Shown piece after piece: positions 1 through 7,860 of a stretch of 64,000 nt of DNA. Source of the DNA: Paraburkholderia kururiensis (GTDB lineage: Bacteria; Pseudomonadota; Gammaproteobacteria; Burkholderiales; Burkholderiaceae); contig NZ_CP139965.1 in the NCBI RefSeq assembly GCF_034424375.1, positions 6,262,001 to 6,326,000 on the forward strand, read 5' to 3'. The position numbers and the translations under genes are program-made. Under the pieces are notes generated by a model. The model saw only the letters and a list, made by a program, of their open reading frames with translations. It did not search any database and was not told the origin of the DNA. Each line of letters starts with the position of its first letter. The first letter of the stretch is position 1.

Positions 1-53
1 AGCACGCCGCCCCACCCTTGCGGGCCGAAGCCCAGCATCTCGATCCATTCCAT
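1..53 (-). CDS. Amino-acid ABC transporter permease, N-terminal fragment
   Basis: Only the first 17 codons lie in the window; the gene runs off the left edge. The ATG at 53 follows a good ribosome binding site (GGGGAG, 7 bases upstream). The readable start, MEWIEMLGFGPQGWGGVL, resembles the N-terminus of HisQ/OccQ-type permeases of polar amino-acid importers, which begin with a short amphipathic stretch before the first membrane helix. It lies 66 bp downstream of the binding-protein gene on the same strand, the usual order in such operons. The permease call rests mainly on that context. Confidence 0.6.
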   Translation of the reverse strand, partial: MEWIEMLGFGPQGWGGV

Positions 54-119
54 TCGCCTGCTCCCCGCTCGATGCGAGTCATGAAAATGCGCGTGCCGTC
101 AGAGACACGCGCGTACCGC

Positions 120-974
120 TTAAGGCGTGACGTCCGTCTTGAACCACTTGTCGGCGAGCTTCTTCACGGTGCCGTCCGCGAGCGCCGCCGCGATGGCCGT
201 GTCGAACTTCGCGCGCAGATCCGCGTCCTGCTTGCGGAACGCGAGGCCCTCGCCCGGTCCCCAGATGGAGCCGCCGATCTTCGGTCCCGCCAGCACGATG
301 GACGCGTTCTCCTTCTTGTCCATCAGCGCCGCGTAGTACGTGACGTCGTCGAACGAGGCGTCGATGCGGCCCGCCACGAGGTCGAGATCGCGCTCGGGCG
401 ACGTCTTGTAGACGCGGATGGTGGCCACGTCCTTGAAGCTGTCGTTGATGAACTTCGTGTAGACCGTGCCCGACTGGATGCCGATGGTCTTGCCCTTCAG
501 CTGCTTGCGCAGCGAATCGACGGTGGGCTGGTCGGTCTTCGCTTCGCCGGTGAGCTTGACGACCGGCGCGCCGGGCGCGGCCTTCGGCAGCACCTTCGTG
601 TCCGTCACGGCGAACGTGGCGGGCGTGGCCGCATACGGACGCGAGAACGCGATGATCTTCTCGCGCTCAGGCGTGATGGAGATCGCGTCCATCAACACGT
701 CGAACTTGCCCGCCTGCAGGCCCGGAATCATGCCGTCCCAGTCCTGCGCGACCATGTTGCACTGGATCTTGATGCGCGTGCAGAGGTTCGCGAGCAGCTC
801 GGGCTCGAAGCCGCCCAGCTTGCCGCCCGGCAGCGTCAGGTTCCACGGCGCGTAACCGCCTTCCAGCGCCACCGTGACCGACTTCCATTCCTTCGCCTGC
901 ACGGGCGCGGCGAGCACCGCCGCCGCGCCGAGCACGGCCCCCATCCTTGCCACCCACGTCATGCGCTTGACCAT
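120..974 (-). CDS. Periplasmic amino-acid-binding protein of an ABC importer (HisJ/ArgT/OccT class)
   Basis: About 284 residues. A cleavable signal peptide is visible: basic start, hydrophobic core, then PVQA before the mature KEWKSV. The mature part is a family 3 solute-binding protein, with GGYAPWNLTLPGGKLGGFEP near the start (ligand pocket), FDVLMDAISITPER, and a lobe-2 block QSGTVYTKFIN. The family delivers lysine, arginine, ornithine, histidine or opines to a HisQM-type permease; the exact ligand cannot be read. AAGGAG precedes two possible starts, a GTG at 977 (7-base spacing) and an ATG at 974 (10-base spacing). The permease gene follows 66 bp downstream. Two GntR-type palindromes upstream suggest repression by a HutC-like regulator. 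Confidence 0.85.
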   Translation of the reverse strand: MVKRMTWVARMGAVLGAAAVLAAPVQAKEWKSVTVALEGGYAPWNLTLPGGKLGGFEPELLANLCTRIKIQCNMVAQDWDGMIPGLQAGKFDVLMDAISITPEREKIIAFSRPYAATPATFAVTDTKVLPKAAPGAPVVKLTGEAKTDQPTVDSLRKQLKGKTIGIQSGTVYTKFINDSFKDVATIRVYKTSPERDLDLVAGRIDASFDDVTYYAALMDKKENASIVLAGPKIGGSIWGPGEGLAFRKQDADLRAKFDTAIAAALADGTVKKLADKWFKTDVTP

Positions 975-1061
975 CACGTCGAATCTCCTTTTCTCTGAGG
1001 AAACAGTATTCAGGGGTTGGGCGCCCAGTTGATCAGGTTGAGTGCCGAGGTTTCACAAAAT

Positions 1062-1074
1062 TTGTATAGACAAG
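1062..1074. promoter_or_regulatory. GntR/HutC-type operator candidate, promoter-proximal copy
   Basis: The sequence is TTGTATAGACAAG. Its core, GTATAGAC, fits the GTMTAKAC consensus of HutC-subfamily GntR repressors (consensus from knowledge of the family). It lies about 90 bp upstream of the binding-protein start, a good position for repression. Confidence 0.5.
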
Positions 1075-1265
1075 CTTGCACAGCCAAAAATAGTTACGCA
1101 AGTGCATCCGTGCAGAAATGTGGTCGAACTCGGGTATGCCCTTATGTCCGCCGCCGTTTCGGCCTCCCGCAAGGCTTCCAGCGGATAGACGCTGGTGCGG
1201 ACCGGCATCGGAAACGGCCCGGCGCCTCCCGCCTGAGGTGCAGGAACACGCCAGCGCGGTGCATT

Positions 1266-1277
1266 TTGTCTAGACAG
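1266..1277. promoter_or_regulatory. GntR/HutC-type operator candidate, distal copy
   Basis: The sequence is TTGTCTAGACAG, with core GTCTAGAC, a second match to GTMTAKAC. It lies 204 bp (centre to centre) from the other copy. Two copies in one gap argue against chance. Confidence 0.45.
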
Positions 1278-1397
1278 GTTGAGGCAGGAGACGACGCACC
1301 ACGACTCGGCGGGCACGCAGCCCGTGCGTGCGTCGATGCCGGCAACGCGGCGCAAAAGCGCAGCCGAAGAAGGGACGAGGTGCGGCGCGCGGCCGCC

Positions 1398-2258
1398 TCA
1401 GACGTTCATTCCGCGCCCTTGCACGCGTGCATAGAGGGCGTCGAGGTCCATGCCGGTGGTGTCGAGCCCGAAGCGCTCGCGCAGGCATTCGCCCAGTTCG
1501 GCGGCGCTGCCGATGGCGTGGTCGCTGCCGCGTCCGTCGCTGGCGCGCTCGGTGAGCCGGTCGTTGAAGAGCGTGGCGCGGCCGTGCGGCATCACGCGGC
1601 AGACCATCAGGTTGTTGATGAAGATGGATTCGGGCCACGTGGACGTGTACCAGTTCGCCACTTCGTAGTCGATCCACTCGGCGGGGCGCAGATCGAAGCG
1701 GTAGACCTTGATCCATTCGCGCTCGCCCTGCGCCGGCGACGTGCCCGCGGAAGGCGCCTCCACCTCGAAGTCGAAGGCGCCGTCCGCGGCTTCGGTCAGG
1801 CGGCACGCCTCCAGCGGCGTCCGCTGCACGCCGCCGGTGACGAGACGCAGCGGCGCAGTGAGCGTGACGCCGCCGAAGCCGACGTCCGCGATCCACGGGC
1901 CGTCGTCCAGATCGACGCGCAGCAGCATGTGGGAGCGCGCCGTCACGGCGTCCGGTCCGCGGCCCCACAGCACGCGCGCGATCAGCGGCGTCACGCGAAA
2001 GCCCAGTTGCATGAGCACGTGCGCAAAGAGCGTGTTGTGCTCGAAGCAATAGCCGCCGCGGCGGCGCTCCACGAGTTTCTCCGCGATGGCGGGCAATGCC
2101 AGCGCCACGCAGCGACCCGCGAGCGGGTCGAGGTTCTCGAACGGAATGGCATGCGGATGCAGCCGATGCAGTTCCGTCAGCACGTCGAGCGTCGGCACGC
2201 GGGCGCCGCGGTAGCCGATGCGGGCGAAATATCGGTCGGGATCGAAGGACATGGGCAT
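1398..2258 (-). CDS. nat: Arylamine N-acetyltransferase
   Basis: 286 residues, typical for bacterial NATs (about 275-290). The enzyme moves acetyl groups from acetyl-CoA to arylamines or hydrazines in the cytoplasm. The Cys-His-Asp triad is visible in order: RRGGYCFEHN (Cys), ARSHMLLRV (His) and WIADVGFGG (Asp). The N-terminus MPMSFDPDRYFARIGY also fits the family. I chose the ATG at 2258 because CGGAG lies 6 bases upstream and the extra 22 codons of the longer frame resemble no NAT. It appears to be monocistronic, between an amino-acid importer and an MFS gene; the true substrate is unknown. Confidence 0.93.
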   Translation of the reverse strand: MPMSFDPDRYFARIGYRGARVPTLDVLTELHRLHPHAIPFENLDPLAGRCVALALPAIAEKLVERRRGGYCFEHNTLFAHVLMQLGFRVTPLIARVLWGRGPDAVTARSHMLLRVDLDDGPWIADVGFGGVTLTAPLRLVTGGVQRTPLEACRLTEAADGAFDFEVEAPSAGTSPAQGEREWIKVYRFDLRPAEWIDYEVANWYTSTWPESIFINNLMVCRVMPHGRATLFNDRLTERASDGRGSDHAIGSAAELGECLRERFGLDTTGMDLDALYARVQGRGMNV

Positions 2259-2339
2259 GATCGCTCCGGGGCGAGTGGTGACGGGCGGCGCTCCGCGGGT
2301 CGGTGTCCCGCGAAAACACCGCACGCGTCATGATAGGCC

Positions 2340-2445
2340 GGGCCGCGTAGGCCCGGCCGCGTAGGCCGCGCCGCGTAGGCCGCCACGCCTGCGTCGGCCA
2401 CCGCGGCGCCCTTCGCCCTTCCCACGAAACCCGAAACCCGAAACC
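2340..2445. repeat. Two short tandem repeats in the nat-MFS gap
   Basis: Three 14-bp units of the form nGGCCGCGTAGGCC run from 2340 to 2381; the third has one mismatch. A second array, three exact copies of CGAAACC, spans 2425-2445. Both are in non-coding DNA between the start of nat and the end of the MFS gene. Confidence 0.85.
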
Positions 2446-2475
2446 CGCGCCCCGACTACGCACTGCCCTCGCCGC

Positions 2476-3783
2476 TCATTGCGGCAGCACTTCGCCCTTC
2501 GTTTCCGGTGCGAGCGGAATGATGAAGAGACCGAGCACGAACACGATCGCCGTCAGCGCGACGGGCACGCCGAGCGTGTGCATGTTGAGCACCGCCGCGC
2601 CCAGCAGGAAGTTCACGCCAGCCCCCACGAAGCGCCCGAACGACGTGCAGAACGCAAACGCCGTGGCGCGCACACGCGTCTCGAACTGTTCGGGCAGCCA
2701 CAGGCTGAAGAGCGCAAAATTGCCGCCGAAAAAGCCGAGCACGAAGAGCCACGCGATGAACGGCGCGAGCCCGTTGGGCAGATAGAACGCCCAGCCGAAG
2801 CTGCCCACGATCGCCACGGCCATACCCGCGAAGTACACCGCGAGCGTGCGTTTGCGGCCGATGCGCTCGGCCATGGGCGGCAGCGCAAGGCAACCGAGAA
2901 TCGTGCCGATCGAGAGCAGGCCCGTGGCGAGCGACGCCGTCTTGATGGCATCGGCCTTCGCCATGCCCGACTTCAGCGCAAGCTGGATCACGGCGGACGG
3001 CTCGTACACCGCGCCCGCCCACAGCCCGATGATGGCGATGGTCAACAGCGCGCAGGCCACCCACGTGCGGCGTCGGTAAGCCGGTCCGAGAATCTCGTGC
3101 AGCGGACGCGTGCGCACCACCTTGGCCTCGGCCTTCTGCCACTTCTCCGACTCCTTCACGCGCGTGAGGATCAGGATGGCGACCACGACGGGCACGGCGC
3201 CCGTCAGGAACATCGCGCGCCAGCCGAAGTGCACGCCCACCGTGTAGTTCAGCGCGGCGGCAAGGAAGAAGCCCGCGTAGTAGCCGGTCTGCAGATAGCC
3301 CGCGCCCATCTTGCGGCGGTCCTCGGGCCACGCCTCGGCCACGTAGGTGCCGGCCAGCGCCCATTCGCCGCCGATGCCCACGCCCGCGAGAAACCGGTAC
3401 ACGCCCAGTTCCCAGACGCTATGGGAGGTCGCGGCAAGCCCGGTGAAAATGGCGAACATGAAAATGGTGCCGGCCAGCACCTTGGTGCGGCCGAAGCGGT
3501 CGGCGAGCGGCCCCCAGATGAACGAGAGGCCCCAACCCACGAGGAACAGCGCGAAGAGGATCGAGCCCGCAAGGCCGACGTTGCCCGGCGTGGCGGCGTA
3601 GCCCGAGCGCGGCAGCAGCTCGGTGAGCGCGGGCGTGAGCACGAGTGCGTAGATGAACGAGTCCATCCCGTCGAGCGTCCAGCCCGCCCAGGCGCCCCAG
3701 AATCCCGCAATCTGCGAGCGGTTGAGCGGCGTACGCGCCGCGCGTGGCGCGCCGTGCGCGCGGTCCGTGATTGAATTCGACAT
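2476..3783 (-). CDS. MFS metabolite:H+ symporter, candidate malonate or dicarboxylate importer
   Basis: 435 residues with about 12 hydrophobic segments. The MFS loop 2-3 signature GPLADRFGR is present, followed by YRFLAGVGIGGEWALAGTYVAE, characteristic of the metabolite:H+ symporter/sugar-porter-like group (ShiA, AAHS and sialate relatives). The ATG at 3783 is preceded by AGGAGC. It is divergent from gntR-mdcA across a 117-bp gap. Since no mdcF or mdcLM transporter gene lies in the mdc operon, this protein is the best candidate for bringing in malonate or a related acid. That role is inference; the transporter class is well supported. Confidence 0.8.
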   Translation of the reverse strand: MSNSITDRAHGAPRAARTPLNRSQIAGFWGAWAGWTLDGMDSFIYALVLTPALTELLPRSGYAATPGNVGLAGSILFALFLVGWGLSFIWGPLADRFGRTKVLAGTIFMFAIFTGLAATSHSVWELGVYRFLAGVGIGGEWALAGTYVAEAWPEDRRKMGAGYLQTGYYAGFFLAAALNYTVGVHFGWRAMFLTGAVPVVVAILILTRVKESEKWQKAEAKVVRTRPLHEILGPAYRRRTWVACALLTIAIIGLWAGAVYEPSAVIQLALKSGMAKADAIKTASLATGLLSIGTILGCLALPPMAERIGRKRTLAVYFAGMAVAIVGSFGWAFYLPNGLAPFIAWLFVLGFFGGNFALFSLWLPEQFETRVRATAFAFCTSFGRFVGAGVNFLLGAAVLNMHTLGVPVALTAIVFVLGLFIIPLAPETKGEVLPQ

Positions 3784-3860
3784 GCTCCTGTCTCCGGGGG
3801 ATACGGTTGGAATGCAGTAGAAAAAAGGCCTCGGGGCAGTCCAACCCTGGGGCCGATCCT

Positions 3861-3900
3861 GACTGGAATTTGGTTGTTTTTATATATAATATGCAATCCC
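3861..3900. promoter_or_regulatory. Divergent promoter/operator region of the malonate locus
   Basis: A strongly AT-rich stretch between the MFS and gntR starts holds TATATATAATATGC. TATAAT at 3885-3890 is a perfect -10 hexamer only 10 bases before the gntR ATG, so the regulator transcript would have almost no leader. No clear -35 hexamer is seen, which suits an activated or repressed promoter. Confidence 0.45.
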
Positions 3901-4683
3901 ATGAATGACGCAACGAATGGTTTTCCCCTGGATCGCACGTCCACGCCTCGCCTCGGGGTCGCGGTCGCGCCTCGTGCCAGCACGTCGCGCGTGATCGCCG
4001 ACTCGCTACGCACGGCGATCGTGGACGGCACCCTCGCGCCCGGCGCCCCGCTGCGTCAGGACACCATCGCGCGCCACTTTTCCGTGAGCGCGATTCCCGT
4101 GCGCGAAGCGCTGCGGCAGTTGGAGAGCGAAGGCTGGGTCAACGTCGAGATGAACAAGGGCGCCACGGTCGCGCCGCTCTCGGCCGACGAGGCGCGCGAG
4201 ATCTACGAGATCCGCTCGGCGCTCGAAAGCCTCGCGCTCGGGCTCGCCATTCCGCATCACACGCCCGAAACGCTGGCCCGCTCACGCGTGCTGTGCGATG
4301 CCGCCGAAGGCGAGCCGGACCCGTCGCTCTACGTCACGCGCAACGAGGCGTTTCATATGAGCCTCTACGAACCGTCGGGCCGCGCGCGTCTCATCGAGAT
4401 GATCGTGGCGCTGCATCGCCGCGGCGAACGCTATCTGCGGCTCAAGTTCGGCCTGCCCGAGTACAAGGGCGAATCGGACGCCGAACACCGCGCGATACTC
4501 GATGCCGTCGCGCGCAGCGACACGGCCGCGGCGCAGTCGCTCGTGGCCGCGCATCTGCTCGGCACGGGTGAACTGATCCATCGTTTTCTCACCGACCGCG
4601 CGCGCGCCGAAGCCGCCGCAGCGGGCGCGACACGAACCCCTCGCGCGCGTGGCCGTCGCCCGCGCGCCCAAAACGGGAGTTGA
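3901..4683 (+). CDS. GntR-family regulator (FCD subfamily) of the malonate operon
   Basis: 260 residues. The N-terminal winged helix (about 25-95) contains QDTIARHFSVSAIPVREALRQLESEGWV, the GntR signature. The rest is an all-helical FCD ligand-binding domain, including EIYEIRSALESLALG and NEAFHMSLYE with its His ligand. The tail is basic (RTPRARGRRPRA). The start at 3901 (MNDATNG) is favoured over the upstream in-frame ATG because a -10 hexamer occupies 3885-3890. It is followed by mdcA after 8 bp and is divergent from the MFS gene. GntR regulators of malonate decarboxylase operons are known (MdcY of Acinetobacter), so it probably responds to malonate or malonyl-CoA. Confidence 0.88.
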   Translation: MNDATNGFPLDRTSTPRLGVAVAPRASTSRVIADSLRTAIVDGTLAPGAPLRQDTIARHFSVSAIPVREALRQLESEGWVNVEMNKGATVAPLSADEAREIYEIRSALESLALGLAIPHHTPETLARSRVLCDAAEGEPDPSLYVTRNEAFHMSLYEPSGRARLIEMIVALHRRGERYLRLKFGLPEYKGESDAEHRAILDAVARSDTAAAQSLVAAHLLGTGELIHRFLTDRARAEAAAAGATRTPRARGRRPRAQNGS

Positions 4684-4691
4684 AGCAGCCG

Positions 4692-6401
4692 ATGAAGCCC
4701 TCAGCCGAGATGTCCTCCCCGCTGCCGAGCCACGCCGCCGGCTCCGCCTCTCACACGACAGCGGGCGCCGCGCGCTCGTGGACCACGCTGCGCGACGAAA
4801 AAAACCGGCGCCTTGCCGCTGTCGCGCCGTGGTTGAAGGACGGCGTGCTGCCGCGCGAACGTATCGTCGATGCGCTCGAACAGCTTGTGCGCCCCGGCGA
4901 CCGCGTGGCGCTCGAAGGCGACAACCAGAAGCAGGCCGACTTCCTCTCGCGCTCGCTCGCGAAGGTGGACCCGCAGCGCGTGCACGACGTGCATCTGCTC
5001 ATTTCGAGCATCAGCCGTCCCGAGCATCTCGCGTTGTTCGAACGCGGCATTGCGCATCGCGTGGACTTCTCGTTCGCGGGCCCGCAAAGCCTGCGCGTGG
5101 CGCAATTGCTCGAAGACGGCCAGCTCGAAGTGGGCGCCATCCACACCTACGTGGAGTTGTACGCCCGCATGTTCGTGGACCTCACGCCCCAGGTGGCGCT
5201 GCTGTGCGCGGAGAAGGCCGACCGCCACGGCAATCTCTACACCGGCCCGAACACCGAAGACACGCCCACCATCGCCGAAGCCGCCGCGTTCCGCCACGGC
5301 ATCGTGATCGTGCAGGTCAACGAGATCGTCGATACGCTGCCGCGCGTGGACATTCCCGGTTCGTGGGTCGACGTGGTCGTGGAAGCGGACCGCCCGTTCG
5401 CCGTGGAGCCGCTCTTCACACGCGACCCGCGCCACATCGGCGACCTGCAGGTGCTCACGGCGATGATGGTCATCAAGGGCATCTACGCGCCCTACGGCAT
5501 CAGTTCGCTCAATCACGGCATCGGCTTCGACACGGCCGCCATCGAGCTCTTGCTGCCCACCTACGGCGAGAGCCTCGGCCTCAAGGGCAAGATCTGCCGC
5601 AACTGGACGCTCAACCCGCACCCCACGCTGATTCCCGCCATCGAGTCGGGCTGGGTGGAGAGCGTGCATTGCTTCGGCAGCGAAGTGGGCATGGAGGCCT
5701 ACATCGCCGCGCGCCCCGACGTCTTCTTCACGGGCAGCGACGGCAGCCTGCGGTCGAACCGCGTGCTCTGCCAGTTGGCGGGCCAGTACGGCGTGGATCT
5801 TTTCATCGGCTCCACGTTGCAGATCGATGCCGACGCCAATTCGTCCACCGTGACGCGCGGGCGCCTGGCGGGTTTCGGCGGCGCGCCCAACATGGGCCAC
5901 GACCCGCGCGGCCGGCGCCACGCGAGCGAAGCCTGGCTCAAGCTGCTGAAGGACCAGGGGCCGGTTTCGCGCGGACACAAGCTCGTCGTGCAACTGGCCG
6001 AGACCTGGAAGAAAGGCGGCGAGCCCACCTTCGTCGAAGAACTCGACGCCGTCGCCGTGGGCGAGAAAAGCGGCATGCCCGTCGCGCCCGTGATGATCTA
6101 CGGCGACGACGTGAGCCACGTGGTCACGGAGGAAGGCATCGCGCATCTGCACAAGGCCGAAGGCGTGGAGGAACGGCGCGCCGCGCTTGCCGCGGTGGCG
6201 GGCGTCACGCCCATCGGCCTCACGGCAAAGCGTGAGAAGACCGACGAGCTGCGCCGGCGCGGCATCGTCGCCTTCCCCGAAGACCTCGGCATTCGCCGCG
6301 GGGATGCGAAACGCTCGCTGCTCGCGGCGCGCAGCATCGACGACCTCGTGACCTGGTCGGGCGGACTCTACGCGCCGCCAGCCCGCTTTCGCAGCTGGTG
6401 A
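4692..6401 (+). CDS. mdcA: Malonate decarboxylase alpha subunit (acetyl-ACP:malonate ACP transferase)
   Basis: 569 residues, near the usual 550. The alpha subunit exchanges acetyl for malonyl on the carrier protein MdcC in the biotin-independent decarboxylase. Visible family blocks include RPGDRVALEGDNQKQADFLSR, GAIHTYVELYARMFVDL, PNTEDTPTIAEA and GGAPNMGHDPRGRRHASEAW. I chose the ATG at 4692, eight bases after the gntR stop; an in-frame TTG at 4680 overlaps gntR. The close spacing puts gntR and the mdc genes on one transcript. Confidence 0.96.
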   Translation: MKPSAEMSSPLPSHAAGSASHTTAGAARSWTTLRDEKNRRLAAVAPWLKDGVLPRERIVDALEQLVRPGDRVALEGDNQKQADFLSRSLAKVDPQRVHDVHLLISSISRPEHLALFERGIAHRVDFSFAGPQSLRVAQLLEDGQLEVGAIHTYVELYARMFVDLTPQVALLCAEKADRHGNLYTGPNTEDTPTIAEAAAFRHGIVIVQVNEIVDTLPRVDIPGSWVDVVVEADRPFAVEPLFTRDPRHIGDLQVLTAMMVIKGIYAPYGISSLNHGIGFDTAAIELLLPTYGESLGLKGKICRNWTLNPHPTLIPAIESGWVESVHCFGSEVGMEAYIAARPDVFFTGSDGSLRSNRVLCQLAGQYGVDLFIGSTLQIDADANSSTVTRGRLAGFGGAPNMGHDPRGRRHASEAWLKLLKDQGPVSRGHKLVVQLAETWKKGGEPTFVEELDAVAVGEKSGMPVAPVMIYGDDVSHVVTEEGIAHLHKAEGVEERRAALAAVAGVTPIGLTAKREKTDELRRRGIVAFPEDLGIRRGDAKRSLLAARSIDDLVTWSGGLYAPPARFRSW

Positions 6402-6406
6402 GCGCG

Positions 6407-7540
6407 ATGCCTCCTCAGTGCGCGACGATGGATTCAGCGGCCGTTGGCTGCGGCTGCACGGAAAGTTCTGAGATAGCAATCGATGCCACGGCGGGCAACG
6501 AACTCGCCCGCACGCAAACGCTCCTCACCGCGTCCCTGCCGCGCGAAACCGACGCCCTGCTCGCGCGGCTTGCCGTCGAAGCGCTCGTCGACGAAGCGCT
6601 GCTCACGCCCAAACCGGCGCTCGTCGACACGCGCGGCAGTGGCGCACATCGCGATCTGAATCTCGCGACGATGCTGCGTTCCGCGCACACGCTCGCGCCG
6701 ACGTTCGCCGCGCTCGCGCGCGCGGCGCTCACGTGCGGCGTGCCGTCGGCGGCGATGCGCACGGAGCTCGCGCGCATCGGGCGCCACGGCGAAGCCGAGA
6801 TGCTGCGCGCCACGGGCGGCAGCAACGCGCATCGCGGCGCGATCTGGATTGTGGGGCTGCTCGTGGCGGGCGCGGCGATCGACTCGCCTGGTGTCGCCGC
6901 TCATGCCGCCCCTGCTGCCACACACGCGTGGCCGAACGCGGCGCCGGCAAGCTGCGCGTTTGCTGCGAGCGGCGCCCGCCGTGATGTCAGCGACGTCGCA
7001 CGCGGCCCAAGCAATGGCCCACACGACCACCACCACGCCCACGCCGCCCGCATCTGCGCCCTGGCCGCGCAGATTGCCGCCTTCCCCGATCTTCACGCCG
7101 TGCCCACAAACAGCAACGGCGAACGCGTGCGCGCGCGCTTCCAGGTGGGCGGCGCGCGACGCGAAGCACAAGACGGCTTTCCGCACGTGATCGACATCGG
7201 CCTGCCTGCGCTCGGCGCGGCGCGGGCGCGCGGCATCGGCGAAAGCGCGGCGCGGCTCGACACGCTGCTCGCCATCATGGCGTCGCTCGACGACACCTGC
7301 CTGCTGCATCGCGCGGGTCTCGCGGGCCTCGAAGCGGGCCGCGGCGGCGCGCAGCGCGTGCTCGATCTGGGCGGCAGCGCCACGCTCGCGGGCCGCGCGG
7401 CGCTCGCGGTGCTGGAGCGCCGCCTGCTCGACCTGAACGCCTCGCCGGGCGGCGCCGCAGATCTGCTCGCCGCCACCCTTTTCATCGACAGACTGGTTCG
7501 ACACCGCGCTCGCGGAAGGACAAGCTCATGGAACAACTGA
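6407..7540 (+). CDS. mdcB: Triphosphoribosyl-dephospho-CoA synthase
   Basis: 377 residues. The enzyme makes the 2'-(5''-triphosphoribosyl)-3'-dephospho-CoA precursor of the MdcC prosthetic group from ATP and dephospho-CoA. Family motifs: TPKPALVDTRGSGAHRDLN, GRHGEAEMLRATGGSNAHRGAIW and, near the C-terminus, LDDTCLLHRAGLAGL. Relatives are usually about 290 residues; the excess lies mostly between about residues 163 and 230, a low-complexity Ala/His segment containing HDHHHAHAA. The ATG at 6407 has GGTGAGC upstream; a GTG at 6398 overlapping the mdcA stop is an alternative. The end overlaps mdcC by 13 bp. Confidence 0.92.
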   Translation: MPPQCATMDSAAVGCGCTESSEIAIDATAGNELARTQTLLTASLPRETDALLARLAVEALVDEALLTPKPALVDTRGSGAHRDLNLATMLRSAHTLAPTFAALARAALTCGVPSAAMRTELARIGRHGEAEMLRATGGSNAHRGAIWIVGLLVAGAAIDSPGVAAHAAPAATHAWPNAAPASCAFAASGARRDVSDVARGPSNGPHDHHHAHAARICALAAQIAAFPDLHAVPTNSNGERVRARFQVGGARREAQDGFPHVIDIGLPALGAARARGIGESAARLDTLLAIMASLDDTCLLHRAGLAGLEAGRGGAQRVLDLGGSATLAGRAALAVLERRLLDLNASPGGAADLLAATLFIDRLVRHRARGRTSSWNN

Positions 7541-7860
7541 CTTTCGACTACCCCGCGCGCCGCGCCTTGACCGCCCGTGCGCACGTCGGCGTGGTGGGCT
7601 CGGGCGACCTCGAAGTGCTGCTCTCGCCCGCGGGCGCGATGAGCGCGCACGTCGTGGTGCGCACGAGCGTGGACGGCTACGGCCACATCTGGAAGAGCGT
7701 GCTGGACCGCTTCTTCTCGCGCTACGACGGCGCGGCGAGCATCGAGATCAACGACTTCGGCGCCACGCCCGGCGTCGTCGCGCTGCGTCTCGCGGAGGCG
7801 GTCGAAGCCGCCGAAGCCAGCGGGTCCCCGGAAGGCCACGACGAGGGAGGCCGCCCATGA
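7528..7860 (+). CDS. mdcC: Malonate decarboxylase acyl carrier protein (delta subunit)
   Basis: 110 residues, the small subunit that carries the 2'-(5''-phosphoribosyl)-3'-dephospho-CoA thiol arm and shuttles acetyl and malonyl groups between the other subunits. The attachment Ser is most likely S25 in VVGSGDLEVLL, as in related citrate lyase gamma and MdcC proteins. The pattern SAHVVVRTSVDGYGHIWKSVLDRFF is typical of MdcC. The start lies inside the end of mdcB (after AAGGACAAGCTC) and the stop overlaps the next gene by 4 bp, so translation is coupled on both sides. Confidence 0.94.
   Translation: MEQLTFDYPARRALTARAHVGVVGSGDLEVLLSPAGAMSAHVVVRTSVDGYGHIWKSVLDRFFSRYDGAASIEINDFGATPGVVALRLAEAVEAAEASGSPEGHDEGGRP

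Larger units (their letters stand above)
975..1397. other. Intergenic region with two operator-like palindromes
   Basis: This 420-bp gap lies upstream of the binding-protein gene and downstream of the N-acetyltransferase gene; both are on the minus strand. It is AT-rich around 1050-1110 and holds the two palindromes annotated separately. A 100-codon minus-strand reading frame through it has no recognisable family or ribosome binding site. I see no convincing gene. Confidence 0.5.

Noticed and set aside
1053..1355. A 100-codon minus-strand frame in the gap upstream of the binding-protein gene
   Set aside because: No ribosome binding site or recognisable family, and it spans the two operator palindromes.
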